DNA of 64,000 bases from Rugalucina vietnamica (Eukaryota > Mollusca > Bivalvia > Lucinida > Lucinidae), in NCBI GenBank assembly GCA_964017185.1, contig OZ024869.1, positions 55,516,761 through 55,580,760 of the forward strand. The letters run 5' to 3'. How positions within the stretch are numbered: the stretch's first letter is position 1; each line of letters opens with the position of its first letter. Positions 10,556-22,910 of the stretch are shown here, piece after piece. A program made the translations under genes and the position numbers. Below the pieces are notes generated by a model. The model did no database searches. It had not been told where the DNA came from and saw nothing but the letters and a program-made list of their open reading frames with translations.

Positions 10556-12662
10556 CACACCGTACATACGGCTCGTCAAATTCCAACTGGTACGTCAAAT
10601 TCCAGATGTTTATGTCAGCGCGTGCGTTTTGGCGGGTAAATTATTTTTGTTGTTTTTTCTTGTTTTATTATACTTTAGCTAATGGTTTCAAAAGAAAATA
10701 ATAATCGGCAGTCTTGTGTGGACATCCATGCATCAGTACATACAGGTGTCATGGTCAGCTTATCAGTGGATTGGCGAAAACATTGCACGAAAGTCTTAAA
10801 AAGGCACGTTTTCAGAAAACATCCATACTTTTTGCCAAATATTTCCATAACTAGAAATAATTGAAAATCGCTTGCTCGAATATATATAGCTTAGTATCTA
10901 TTTAAAAGCCCGATTTAAACTTTTATTCAAATTAATCACTACTATTGATAGCGCAGCTCATTCTTTTGCACCATGTGTGATTTTACATGATACGAACCAC
11001 GACAGTCGTTTTATACTTGAAAGACCAGACGGAAAATAGCTTTTGATACGTCAAATAACAGACGTAAACATGACTTTGGAAACGTGTCGCATCAGACGTG
11101 TTGAGTGCGATTATTTCAAATACCCATGGCACCCTGGCTTTGTTTGGCCGCGGTCAACTTGGAAGTATACGTTCAAAAATGGCCACCTTTAAGACACACG
11201 GCGTTGATTTACTATATCAACATTTGCACAAAATGTTGAAAACGTAGAATCAACATTAAGACACACATTGTTAAAATAATATTAAAATAATGTTGTTTCG
11301 GTCACCTTTAAACATTGTTGAATCAATTCGATTCACTGAATCAACATTGATTCTACAACATTGTTTCAAAGTTGATTGAATCAACATTGGTTGGAAATTG
11401 TTTCAACTTTGTGTGTCTGCTGTTTTGTTTCCACTCAAACACAGTATAACTTTATGAGAGTGATATAGTGGTTGGGGTTTGAAACCTGATTGTCTCAGTT
11501 CTTGATCCTTGGTTAATCTTATATTAAAGGCGCTGATAGTCAACGACCTTAACCACGGCCTGTTGTGCGGTCGTTTGATCTAGTGGGTAATTAGTGCCCG
11601 TCATCCTCCAGAGGTTGTAAAGCATCAATTCAAACAATCAAAAACACATGTATTTGTTCCGTTGGTATAAAAATTAAATTCCATCAAAGAAGCACATTGG
11701 CAAACAAATAAAGCACAGGTTATGCCATGGTGTTTCTAGGGCGAAGACTCAACCGAGCGAATGCGTGAAGACACCTGATGCCTAACAACGCCCCTGGATA
11801 TTGGAGCATAAGGAAACCAACAATCAGTTTGAACCCTGGTATGCCCAGGCACAGACCGCAAAGTTCAGTTCCGGCCCATGCCATACTGAATTAATCAAAA
11901 TTAGGGGTATTCATATAAGTAAAGCTAGAAGCAATGCGCTATTCGTAAATAATTCCCCGTCTCATGGCGCTTATACATGTACGTGTACTGAGTCGCGTAG
12001 TGTTCTATTTGAATATTTAAAATTGATTTGCAGCAGCCATGTATCAGTTAAGTTATGTGGAATATTATCAAATGTTCACACTATCTGCTTTCATTTTTTT
12101 TCCAAACGTCTATATAGTCAAAAGTACAATCAGCTTTTTGTTCATCGACTGGCCATCCGGAGTAAAAAAAAAACAAAAAAAAACGGCATACAAAATCGTT
12201 TAAAGACAGTTGTTTCACTTTATTTCCTTTCCAAGTAATGTTTTCTTTATGCATTTTATGGTTAGTAGCGCTGCAAATTAAACCATATACTGACTATTGC
12301 ATAACAAAGAAGTGTTTTAGTAGACCCGTATCATAAAATGTTGATCTACCGTCTGGGTCATTCCGTATCGGCCGTCTGTTATTTCACTTATCATATGACA
12401 TTCGCCCGTCTGTACTTTGGCGTATTGTTTTTGTCGCCAAGCGACAGAATAAAAGGATAAATACACTGTAAAAGTTGATTATCAATGATCCTTCCGATGG
12501 AGATTGAAAAAATATAAGCCTCAATAAGATTATACCATAAAAAGTTTAGGTATTCTGTGTAAAATACAGCAAAATAACTTACCCGCCAAAACGCACGCGC
12601 TGACATAAACATCTGGAATTTGACGTACCAGTTGGAATTTGACGAGCCGTATGTACGGTGTG
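10556..12662. mobile_element. 2.1-kb DNA transposon with 6-bp target duplication
   Basis: Terminal inverted repeats of about 90 bp, nearly identical, begin CACACCGTACATACGGCTCG and include two GTCAAATTCCA repeats and a GCGCGTGCGTTTTGGCGGG block. ATACTT lies directly outside each end (10550-10555, 12663-12668). A 6-bp duplication is unusual; among known superfamilies it fits IS3EU or similar, but no transposase is visible. The longest internal frame (plus strand, 11801-12238, about 145 codons) shows no domain I recognise. Near-identity of the ends suggests a fairly recent insertion. Confidence 0.8.
11190..11420. repeat. Nested inverted-repeat segment rich in CAACATTG motifs
   Basis: Inside the 2.1-kb transposon, a segment bounded by AAGACACACGGCGTTGA-like and TCAACTTTGTGTGTCT-like inverted ends contains many ATTCAACATTG / CAATGTTGAAT motifs in both orientations. 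It looks like a small nested MITE. No target duplication was fixed. Confidence 0.45.
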
Positions 12663-14406
12663 ATACTTTCAACATTATTATGCCAAAAACTTATTGCACC
12701 ACTATTCACATATGCACCAAATTGTTAAAGGTGTGAAAGTTTCTATTTGATGTATTATTTGTGAAGTAACAGAATTATGAAGTCGGCCAAATCTGGTTAA
12801 AATAAAGTGAGATTATTCAACGTCTATTATGACTGTTAATTCTACTTTTAAGCTGTAATTTAGCTTTCAAACATTATATGTTCTTTTTAAACAACACTTT
12901 GGTCAACCAAAGATTTAATTTTTTTATAAAATTTTCTCTGTATTTGAATAACGCTTTTGTTTTAAGGTCTGCATTTTATTTGTTTCTGTGACTTTTTGCT
13001 TGTCATCATTCTGTTTGATTTGTGGCTTAATGCACATGCCTGATAAATAACGACCACTTATAATGCTTCTATGCAAACTAACTCATTTAAGGATGTTCGC
13101 TGCCAATGAAAAAGTATTCAAACTTTTTTTCTAACCACTCTTTTTTGATTCCAAAATACAACACAAGACATTTGAAAACAAAATAAATATAGGGTAGTGT
13201 GCATTTTTTCAAGCTACAGGCCTCTGAATGAGACCTCTGAGCACCATGTTTTAAATTTGGTAAAATTAATTTAATTTATGATTCTTTGAAACATACCTGT
13301 CTTGAACAAAAATACACCTAGAATGCTTTCAAAAGTCATAATATTTACGCAGCGCAGACAATTTTGTACCAAAAGCATAGACAAATTTGCAACTTGGAGT
13401 GGATGACAAAATTTTACGATTCCTTTTCTAACCCTACCCCCATACTTGAAAAGTCGGAAAAAATCAATATTTTGAAATGTACCAAACCCATATTTGTTGA
13501 TTCAAACTTTTTCTTGTATTTTCACACAACATAGAACTTGGTAATATTGTTTGAATAAAAGAAAGAAATATATAGGGTAGTGAGCATATAAGAGAGAACC
13601 AACAGCTTGAAAATCGCCAATTTTCGGCCTTTTTTCGTCTGTTTTGTTTCTAAAAGCCCATTTCATAAAACCACCTTAAATTTTAAAACCAGCACACCAA
13701 AGACACAAAGAATGGCTTAGAAGACCATGTATACATACACTGCTGCTAAAATAAACATCGAACTAGTGCAATTAATTTGAAGATGTGTAGTGGAGATGGA
13801 AGTGACATGAATCCTGCACTTCCGGATACAAGCATGAAACTTGGCAGATATGTTCATAAGCATGAACTATTTGAAATTTTCTCGTTAGCCAATCAAAATT
13901 AATCCAATTTTCAAGATGGCGGCTCGAAAATCCAAGATGGCTGCCAAAATAAATATAAAATTAGAAAATGTTGTTCTAGTCAGTGAGAAAAAAGCTTAAT
14001 AATGCTGAAAATGACATTTCTGGATTATTTTCAAATAAATAAATATTTAAATGAGTCAATGTTGCCTTTGTGAGATTTTAGAAGGGGTCCACAATAGGGA
14101 AAAGTACGGAAATTTTGTCGAAATAGCTGTTTTGCAACAAAAACTCTTCTTATACTTAACTGAAACAAAACAATTCAATTGCTATTATTGCCTTTACTCA
14201 AGTCATGAATAACATAGTTTCAGTTTTAATGGGTACTGGAAATAAGGTCTAATTTAATTATGGGGTTGCTGATGGGAAAATTTGAAACTGATTAGAATTG
14301 GCTTTTATGCAGAATCATGCAGTTTTTAACCTTTACTGGGAAATATGAAATTTATAAGGCAAATACACTTTGCTCTGCACACACATTTTGATAATACACT
14401 ATTTCT

Positions 14407-14413
14407 TCTTCAT

Positions 14414-14456
<43 letters not shown>

Positions 14457-14476
14457 TTATTATTATTATTATTATA
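14407..14476 (+). repeat. Microsatellite (CTT)n(ATT)n
   Basis: A run of CTT units followed directly by ATT units. It lies about 270 bp beyond the recognisable end of the minus-strand LINE remnant and could be a relic of its 3' tail. Its open frame on the other strand is an arginine/isoleucine run without meaning. Confidence 0.9.
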
Positions 14477-14749
14477 AAAATCTTGATAAACGATTTTAAC
14501 ATGAAATGAACTATATACAGCCAAAACGTGCTACTTAGGATTGCAATAAACTGATGCTGGCTACTGATGCTTCCAAATAGTTTTCGTTCACACCAACGAC
14601 GACAACAGAAACAACAACAAGTGCATGTACTACCAATAATATTCATCTTTCATATATCATATGCACATTTCTATGCAGCTTTTTAATCGTTAGTCATACA
14701 CCTTTGATAGTAGATGGATAGAACGATTTAAACTCTAACCTCTCCCTTG

Positions 14750-16260
14750 AAAGTTAAGGAAGTCTATTAGGAAGTTTCCAATAATTCTGGATTTCATCTA
14801 TGTGCTTGCAGCGTCACGGATGCTATTTTCTTCATGCTGTTCTGTTGGAGGAGTAGCACCAGTTTGATTGGTTCATGCAGCCTGGTCGCAAGACTCTATC
14901 GGTGTCTTTAATTCTTAATGAGGCTTTGCGTGTGTCTTTGTAGCATTTTCTCTTTTCACCTTGAGTTTGCATTCCATCTTATAAGTCTCTGTAGAAAACT
15001 GTCTTTAGATATTGCTTATCAGGCATTCCTATATAAAGTTGGTGCATCTTAGCTATGCATTTTGCGTCCATGATTTCTCCAGACCCCTGTGTCTGTAAGC
15101 TTCTTTTAACACTTGATTTTAACAGTTTTCTCAAACACCTTAAGTAGACAAAGTGATCTCTTTGAATGATGTTAACGTTGGTTTAATAGCCATGCCACTC
15201 GTGCATATAGGAGAGTTGACTGAGCCATGTAGATTTTCAGCTTGGTATCAATCTTTGTTTCATTTCGCTTATACATTTGCACATTTCTTCCAAATGCCAC
15301 ACCGGCTTTGCTGTTCTAGTCATCAATGCGCACTGTTCTGGAGAAACTGCTTCCCGGGTAGATGACTTATTGAATAAATCAGTATTTGTCCATTCACAGT
15401 TATTAGCGGATCATTGTATAGCTTTCCGGGTGCCGATTGGAGCACAACCTTTGTCCTTTTTGATGATTGAAAGATCAAAGCTATCAAAGTATAGTCAAAG
15501 TGGAACCGTTGCACCATGCATTTATGCCTATGAGCTGGGCTGGTATTCTTAGCCATTTATCTTATCTATGTCGCCTGCATGGAGTATCTTATCCAGCACA
15601 TCTATGTGCACCTTAGTTTTAGTTTTCAACTCCCGTTGGTTGAATAACTTTCCATCAAAACGGTACCTGATTGTTAAATGAGTATCACAGACTTAAATGG
15701 CATCAGTGTACATTGCAAATAATATCATATACATCAGCGTTGCCGCCATAACGCAACACTGTTTGGCATCATTTGTCATATCACAAGATTAATAAAACTC
15801 CCCATCGTCCTGTGCATGCATATCATCATTCCCACAGGATGACCAATGATTATTTTGACAGCCCATATCTTCACAAGTCTATCACAACTTTGTTTGAATT
15901 TTTGAAGAAGTTGCCAAGCGCCATATATAGGTCTGCTTTCTGTTCTTTATATACATTTCTCATCAAGTTGTCTTGCTATATGAAAATCATCTATCGTCTT
16001 CTAGTCATCTCTGAATCAGCATGGGCTTTCCGGAATAAATCATGTCTGTCGAAGACTTCAGGATTTCCTTTCTTATGATGGATGTCTTGTGGGAATTCTT
16101 CCTTCCTCCACCCAGCCACGGCGAAACAGCCCTCTCAGTCTCTGTCATGGATAGCCCCAGGACTGCGGCAGAACTTGCATTTGAGCATGGAATTGTGCCA
16201 GCTGAGACTTTGTTGATCTGCTTGAGACTCTTTTAAACTAACCGTGGTATGGCCCGTCGC
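14750..16260 (-). pseudogene. Decayed LINE ORF2 (reverse transcriptase and C-terminal part)
   Basis: Conceptual translation of the minus strand, changing frame several times, gives pieces in the order found in a common class of animal non-LTR retrotransposons. About 15600-15670: IRYRFDGKLFNQRELKTKTK, matching the RYRTDGKLFNLRRL-type segment near the catalytic YADD. About 15386-15439: QSAPGKLYNDPLITVNGQ, matching the APGKPY..P.ITVNG segment. About 14900: a GEKRKCYKDTRKASL piece, matching the GGQKKRYKDTLKASLK segment past the RT. Near 14560 a Cys-rich stretch may be the C-terminal zinc finger. Many stops and frameshifts show it is dead. Confidence 0.7.
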
Positions 16261-16806
16261 CTTTCTCATATATGTGTTCACCGCTCTTAAAGGATCTCGG
16301 GTTTAATTTTTATTCCCTTGCGTATTTGTTTCTAATTTGAAGTATATTTTTCTGGCTATCATCGCCGGCTTATAAAGGATCAGTGATGACGATTCAGTAC
16401 CCAACATTGCGCAATATGACTCATACTACCTCCCTTTAATCGTGTCTACTGCTTTCAAATGATCATTTTTTATATCTTGTAAATTTCTGTTTCAATGGCA
16501 AAGCCAACCTCCTTTATGGCTCTTCTCACTTTTGCCTCCACACTAGAAGAAGGTACAGCCGGCACCAACTCTTTTTCCATAACCTCTACAAACTAAGTCT
16601 CACCCAAAACAGCTATCTGCTAAACGTGACTGTTCTACGCTGTTGTCCAGCCGACCCAGGATTACCCATTAAGGGGCAAACATTCCTCTGCCAATATTTA
16701 ATGGTATTACTGTCATGTCAGTATTTGGGAGACAATATTGACTGCTAAATAAAGATGATTTACATAAATCCATGTTAAATATTATGTTTTCCTACAATTA
16801 TGACCT

Positions 16807-16975
16807 AGGGAGTGATGTAGCCCTGCGGTAAAGCGCCGGACTCTGCATCGAGAGGTCCTGGGTTTGGTCACCACTGGGGGCGTCGTTTGGTGTCCTTAAG
16901 CAAGACACATTAACTCACCACAGAACTGAATCATAGGTAGTTTAAGTTCAGTGGAGGCATGACTGAAAAAAAATG
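16807..16975 (+). mobile_element. tRNA-derived SINE
   Basis: The head has an A-box-like TGTAGCCCTGCGGTAAAGC and a degenerate B box (CTGGGTTTGGTCACC), followed by a tail with GTCCTTAAGCAAGACAC and a short A-rich end. The tail is shared with the SINE at 58588-58725. It lies within the nested element at 13788-17549. Confidence 0.6.
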
Positions 16976-17825
16976 ACTCAATACAAAGAGAAAAACAATA
17001 TTGACCATCCGTACATGTTGACTGTAGCTAAATATACCCCTATACTACTATGATTAAAAATAAAAAAAAATATCAGTTGTTCAACTTTTAAAGATCAGTC
17101 GAGTATATAATAAATATTTGTAATGCTTAAATCATCGTTTATCTTGTCTTTTCACACAGGGGCCAGGAATGATCCATATGAATGTGTACTTGTTGAATGA
17201 TGCTTAAATTATGGCAATTTACGGTAATATATTTTCACAAAAGCAGTTTTATGGCATTGTTGTACCCGGTGATGTCCCAGAGCAATGGTTTAAGCAATGA
17301 CCATCAGTAGTGCAATAAAATCCACCCATTTACAAATTCAAGTAGTATTATTTGTCAATTAATCGTAAAATCTAATGATTTTGACGGCCATCTTGAAAAC
17401 TGCGTTAGCCACCTTGAAAATGGAAAAATTTGAGATGGCTAACGAGAAAATATTTATAAGAAATGTTTGAAGAACATATTCTGAAAGTCTCATAATTGTA
17501 TCCGGAAGTGCAGGATTGTCTCAAAATCCTGACGTTTCCATCTCCACTAGTGTAATATTCAAGTTTAATCTACCCTACCCCCTAAATTTTACTGACAACT
17601 AAAATTTTCTGAAAAGTTGCAGAAAATGGGGTGAAAAAATGAAGTTTCTTAGATTGACAATTTTCATGGCTCATTTGATGCATATTATCGATATGTATCC
17701 AATTATAAAATATTATGAAAATATCTGCAACCGTTTACGAGATATTCAAGAAAAGAAAAACCGGAAGTTCCGAAATGTCAAATGTTAGCAGCGAACATCC
17801 TTAAGCCTGGCGTCCCTTTTATGGG

Positions 17826-17921
17826 ACATAGGCAAACAGTATAGCCCCAAATGTGACGCCGCAGAACGGGGCGTCCCATCTGGGGCTATTCTGTTTGCTT
17901 GCAGGAATTTCATCGAAAAAT
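17826..17921. repeat. Short inverted repeat (hairpin)
   Basis: GCAAACAGTATAGCCCCA and its near-complement TGGGGCTATTCTGTTTGC face each other across about 40 bp, with further GGCGTCCC / GGGACGCC-like complementarity between them. It sits just outside the TTAA element. It may be a tiny MITE. Confidence 0.55.
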
Positions 17922-17939
17922 GAGATAAAAATTAAAAAT

Positions 17940-19570
17940 GACTCCTAACACCCCTAAAAATGAAAGTGGACTCATCCAATCGATAATGATGGGAGAATCC
18001 ATTCGTCAAATAAGGGTTAACCCCTGACAATTTACCAGAATATTGTGCACAACAGAGCTGACGACTAGCAAAAGACATGACAATAGCAGGTAGGAAGAAG
18101 TGAATGAATCTACATGTACTAACTTTTGTATAAGGCCAGAGTTGTTGACCCCTGAAGTGATTAACCCCACCCTGTTATCTTTGAGAGCAGATAAATCATA
18201 TCTTTCATATCTCTTCTATCTCCTTTCTTTATCAATAGGTCAAGGGCTATATCATTTATCAATATGACAATTTTAATTCTCAATACATTGTGAACATAAA
18301 TTTAAATTTCCTCAAAGCCACTAGAGTAAGATGACACTTACCTATTATTTGAAAGTGGTTCATTCAAACAAGTGGTTCATTCAAATGTTTTCACTGTCAA
18401 AATATGTGTGCCATCAAGTGTAGTATTACACCTAAACATGTACACAAAAACAATTATTATGCATGTCATGGTAAAGGTTGCATGCCCACATTGCTTCAGC
18501 ATTTTTGTAGATGAAATGGAATGACCATGTTTCCAGTTGTAATTATTTCCAAATCTGTTACCAAATCTGTTGAATTAGAACCTGAACTACAGTGATCTGA
18601 GAATGATATTGTGCAAAATGGCTATATCAAGTCAATAAACTAATAATTCTGTGGCCCTGCATCTATAGATGCCATAAGTGAAACATAGTAAGTCTGCAGC
18701 CTCCATTTGAAGATCTTGCAGAAGCAAAATGGTCATGGCTTTACAAGAGCTACCTCAATAGTCCTGTGAGCATAAGCCTAAGCACTGGTGCACTGGTTCA
18801 AGTTTTATCAGTCCCCTTGGCCAGTGTGTGTGTGAATTGCTTGGGGGTGGGTGGGGATATAACTGAATATTAAAATTTTTATGACACCTAGATGTGTCAA
18901 TACACAAGTTTCAAGTAATCAATCATTCTATAATTAGTTTTTCATAAAGTTTACCCAGTAGGTGTGATGTGGCTGTCATTTCTGTCATGTTGAGATGTAA
19001 ACTGACACGGACCTGGACTTTTAAACCCCTTGGCTAACTGCTGTAGTTCACTTCGAACAACATGTACCTGTCAAAGCATTTTCTTGCTTTCTTAACTTCT
19101 TCCCACCTCAACGCAGTTTAAGATCAAATGATGGTAGCAATCCCGAGACAAATGGATGGCTTATAAGGCAAATATCACAAGTATAAATAGTGATGTTCCT
19201 GTTTTACATTACACTCAACAGCTATGGTCATATGGAGACACAAACTCAGTTTAAAGTCCTATCCAAAAGCTTGAGGAGACCTGATTGAACTTAAAACACC
19301 CGATTTACAAGACCAGTGGATTTAAACGACTATTGTGAGACAATTTAAAAATTTTGGCTTACCTATTATTAGCAACCACAGCAGCACGGCAACAACAGCA
19401 CATGAAAAGAGAAAGAAAAGAAAATGTTAGAATTAGCTTTGTGCCATATGCATTCCTGTCAACAACATTGAGCAAGCACTTCAAGACATGGTACCTGTGC
19501 AACCACATTGGCACAAACCAGCCTACAAGCTAGTATCACTTCAAATTACTGTATGTACTGGAAACATATT
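17940..19570. other. Non-coding stretch (presumed intron)
   Basis: AT-rich DNA without a supported exon. Near 19200-19300 is a fragment of the dispersed CAACAGCTATGGTCATA repeat. Two GTAAG donor-like sites on the minus strand (about 18350 and 19370) follow AATAATAG, but the sequence before them is stopped in all or most frames. Confidence 0.4.
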
Positions 19571-19578
19571 AAAATACC

Positions 19579-21117
19579 AGAGGTCCAATGGTCCTGTAAA
19601 CGCTCACCTGAGACCTGAGATACATACAAATAAACTTGTTTGACTAGAATGGCAATATACATGTTATACATGTATATAACCCCAGGGCAGGGTCAGAGCA
19701 ACCACTGGAGTCAATTTCTTTTTTAAATCATAAAGATTCAGTCCATTTGCCAACTTACTGCAAGTTTTGCCCTTCAAATGACATTGTAACAATTTTCCCC
19801 ATTCAAATGAGTGGGCAAATTAAGTTGACTTTGCCGTAAAAAAGGTCAAGGTCATCCTAGGGTCATGATTTAAATAACTTTGTAGAGCTTCATTGCCTGA
19901 TGCTTCATGCCAAGTTTCAAAATCGTAGGTCTTCTGGTTATGGAGAAGAAGATTTTTAAAGGTTTCTGCTATTTATAGCCATGGCGGCCATCTTGGTCAT
20001 GTGACCTTGACCATTTATACAACTTTCATTCACTCTTCCTAAGAATGCTCCTAATAAAGTTTGGCTTTGATTTGCCAAGCGGTTTCAGAGAAGAAGATGT
20101 TTGAATATTATGGTCATACACATGTATATAGCCCCGGGGCAGGGGCAGACAACCCTCTGGGCCCAAAATATTTTCATAAACATAAATCTTCTGTCCATTT
20201 GCTCATTCCTAGCAAGTTTTTTGCTATTAAATGACATTTTCCTATTTTTTCCCATTCAAATGCATGGGCGGCCAAAGTTGACCATGCTGTAAAAAAGGTC
20301 AAGGTCATCCCAGGGTCATGATTTTTATACACTTTGTAGAGCTTCATTGCCTGATGCTTCATGCCAAGTTTCAAAATCATAGGCCTTCTGGTTATGGAGA
20401 AGAAGATTTTTAAAGATTTTTGCTATTTATAGCCATGGTGGCCATCTTGGTCATGTGACCTTGACCATTTATACAAACTTTCATTCATTCTTCCTAAGAA
20501 TGCTCCACATGAAGTTTGGTTTTGATTGGCCAAGTGGTTTCAAAGAAGATGTTTGAATATTATGGTCATACACATGTATATAGCCCCGGGGCAGGGGAAG
20601 ACAACCCCCTGGGCCCAAAATATTTTCATAAACATGAATATTCTGTCCATTTGCTCATTCCTGGCAAGTTTTTGCCATTAATTGACATTTTCCTATTTTT
20701 TTCCCATTCAAATGCATGGGCGGCCTAAGTTGACCTTGCCGTAAAAAAGGTCAAGGTCATCCCAGGGTCATGATTTATACAAACTTTGTAGAGCTCTATT
20801 GCCTGATGCTTCATGCCAAGTTTCAAAATCATAGGCCGTCTGGTTCTGGAGAAGAAGACTTTTAAAGGTTTTTGCTATTTATAGCCATGGTGGCCATCTT
20901 GGCCATGTGACCTTGACCATTTATACAAACTTTTGTTCCCCCTTCCTAAGGATGCTCCACATGAAGTTTGGCTTTGATTGGCCTAGCGGTTTCAGAGGAG
21001 AAGATCTTTGAAATTGTGGACGACGGACGGACGCCGGACGGACGACGGACGCCGACGGACGCCGGAGCATGGGTATACTATAAGCTCACCTGTGAGCCTT
21101 CGGCTCAGGTGAGCTAA
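19579..21117 (+). repeat. Large dispersed repeat with about 452-bp tandem monomers
   Basis: The block starts near CCAGAGGTCCAATGGTCCTG and ends with a GCTCACCTGTGAGCC / GGCTCAGGTGAGC hairpin just after a GGACGGACG-rich tract. Inside, about three monomers repeat with a spacing near 452 bp, each carrying ATAGCCCC.GGGCAGGG, GTCAAGGTCATCC.AGGGTCA and GGTGGCCATCTTGG motifs. A related block occupies 36562-38714. Similar repeats with this terminal hairpin are common in bivalve genomes (from memory, not checked). Its short open frames are not genes. Confidence 0.8.
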
Positions 21118-21139
21118 TAGTATTATACTGTTAACTTCA

Positions 21140-21328
21140 TCATAAATGTAACATTTCTGCCAAGCAGCTAAGAACGCAGCCCTGTCTAATCAAAATGTCT
21201 ATACATCTACTAAGACATATCGATGCCCAGGCTAATTGTTGGCTTGAAGCCCCAATAATTGCTTCATCGCTACTGCTGCTGCTGACCTTGCTAGCCATGG
21301 AATCGATCCAAATGTGTGTGGTTAACCA
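21140..21328 (-). CDS. Doubtful exon-like open frame
   Basis: After a TGACTAG acceptor-like site on the minus strand, 62 codons stay open to a TGA at 21142-21140. The frame includes MASKVSSSSSDEAIIG and a Cys-containing end. The serine run comes from a GCT/AGC repeat. No donor and no family is recognised, and it has no fixed place in the phase chain. I list it only because composition is richer in GC than its flanks. Confidence 0.15.
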   Translation of the reverse strand, partial: WLTTHIWIDSMASKVSSSSSDEAIIGASSQQLAWASICLSRCIDILIRQGCVLSCLAEMLHL

Positions 21329-22154
21329 CTAGTCAGTGACCATCCTTTTAACAATACTTGAGTGTAAGTGTAGGACCATGAACTTTCTATAGAACTGGGG
21401 TTCTAACTTCTTTAAGGGTTTGGTTGTGAAAGCCTTTGTATTTCAACATCCTGCTATAACAATTCAATGGTTCTTATCTACCATGAACATTGAGAAAAAT
21501 CTGACACCTAGGTCAGAAATGAGACCCTATTCAAGTGGTGTCAAACCACAATAGGAGGGACAATATCTGGATATTAGCATACTAGCTAATAGAGCACTCT
21601 ATGTAAACAAGAAATGGCTTTTCAAATAATTCCATATTTAATGATCCCATATTGAAGATATTGGGTTAAAGGTTTAAAGTGGCTGACATCTATTGACAGA
21701 AGAATATGTTTATTGTTCAGAAAAGAGAATTCCTCCGCAGGGGGCAGTGGACTTGTTCAAAATCTAAAACTGTCCTGTCACCAATCGACCTTTGAGTTAG
21801 CTAATTATTAATTTTTTTACATGTTCTGAAGTTTCAGAATTTTGGAAAGAATAGCAGTTTTTTTACCAACACTCATTACATAGCAGCAACTGCAACAGAA
21901 AACAGCACCTTTTATATGACAGTTTTCGATCCCCGATTGTCCAACAGTACGTTTCATTGATCTTTATCTGGTATATTACAAAATAAATAATTATTTTGAA
22001 AAAACTTCAAACAACATAAAAACAACCTGCAGCAACCTGACAAAGATAGTGATCAATCTAGAGCAATGACCAGGTGCAAACAAACAAAGGTGATCAGTAG
22101 TTCAGACTCAATGTCCTGACAAAAACACCCTATATATATATATATATACCTGTG

Positions 22155-22300
22155 ATTCTTACAGTGCAGACTGATGCAACATCACACGAACATTGACCAA
22201 ATGGGGTCCAGAGGTTGGAAGCTGCATCAATTTAGCTGCAACTGACAGCATCAAGTTCATTGTCTTGCTGTAGGTTGCAGCCAAATCAATCCCTCTTTCA
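22155..22300 (+). mobile_element. MITE family D, truncated copy
   Basis: Shares ATTCTTACAGTGCA...GATGCAACATCACAC with the complete copy at 34672-34877 and continues through the GTAGGTTGCAGCCAAATC motif before diverging. The second terminal repeat is missing. Confidence 0.6.
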
Positions 22301-22744
22301 ATAACTGCAGCAATGAATGACTTATACTGTTTGAGCCACAATAAAAATGTGCAAAGGTATGGAAGGCCATGCAACCATCTAAAGTTATTTAGCATTTAAA
22401 TTGCACAAAAATAATTATCATAATAAAAATGGGTCAGATTTTAAAGCAGGCAGGTGTTGAGACTATGAAAAGTTGTCTTGTCATGAATATTAATGTAGGC
22501 TGCAGTTTAAATATTCACCCTCTGTAACCTGCCTTAAGAGAAAATGTTACCTGAAACTTTGCTGGTGTCTAATTACTAGCCAACAACTTGTGTCTATGCA
22601 TCTACATACAGAAAATGCTTTACATTTTCATGCACTTTGCATAAACTTTAATTCCATTTAAAATTCATTTCTTCTGGCACTGTTAATTTCAAGGTAGAAA
22701 TTACGAGCTTATAACGCTGATAGATCATCTGTGTATTTGATTGA

Positions 22745-22910
22745 ATTGATGTTTTATGTCCCAGTCAACAGCTAAGGTCCTGTCGGAACGTTACCTCCAT
22801 TTTATAGGACTTTTACCCAAAATGAGCCTGGTGCTTAAAATATAACCATCCAAGTAAGCCACAAAGGCTTATATACATGTATGTAAGGATGGTTTGACTT
22901 GAACCGGCTC
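22745..22910 (+). repeat. Dispersed repeat (TCCCAGTCAACAGC family)
   Basis: A moderately conserved block: TTTTATGTCCCAGTCAACAG, then TCGGAACGTTACCTCCATTT, GACTTTTACCC, AACCATCCAAG and ATGTATGTAAGGATGG. Related blocks lie at 43110-43275 and, inverted, at 49690-49915. Shorter relatives of its first part occur at 19200, 47800, 53130, 55510, 60840, 61150 (minus) and 61650. The class is unknown. Confidence 0.55.

Larger units (their letters stand above)
13788..17549. mobile_element. Second transposon nested in the TTAA element
   Basis: Comparison with the empty site in the copies at 29.8 and 31.2 kb gives exact boundaries. The insert begins TAGTGGAGATGG and ends CCATCTCCACTA, with GTG on both sides (13785-13787, 17550-17552) where the empty site has one GTG. 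Imperfect terminal inverted repeats run about 130-180 bp and include CCTGCACTTCCGGATACAA and TTTTCTCGTTAGCCA. The interior carries a decayed LINE and a SINE. It has no intact coding frame. Confidence 0.75.
13091..17800. mobile_element. TTAA-flanked transposon, copy 1 (interrupted)
   Basis: Ends are GGATGTTCGCTGC... and ...GCAGCGAACATCC, flanked by TTAA on both sides (13087-13090, 17801-17804). The outer parts match, in reverse orientation, the two uninterrupted copies of about 1 kb at 29761-30756 and 31154-32097. The extra 3.76 kb is an inserted second element at 13788-17549. TTAA target sites are used by the piggyBac and Kolobok superfamilies; no transposase is present to decide between them. 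Confidence 0.85.

Noticed and set aside
11801-12238. 145-codon plus-strand frame inside the 6-bp-duplication transposon, considered as a transposase
   Set aside because: It has no catalytic motif or DNA-binding domain, runs through poly-A, and seems to start from TTG.
13788-17549. CACTA (En/Spm) superfamily call for the nested transposon, from its CACTA/TAGTG ends and 3-bp duplication
   Set aside because: The termini face the wrong way: the element starts TAGTG and ends CACTA, whereas CACTA elements start CACTA and end TAGTG.
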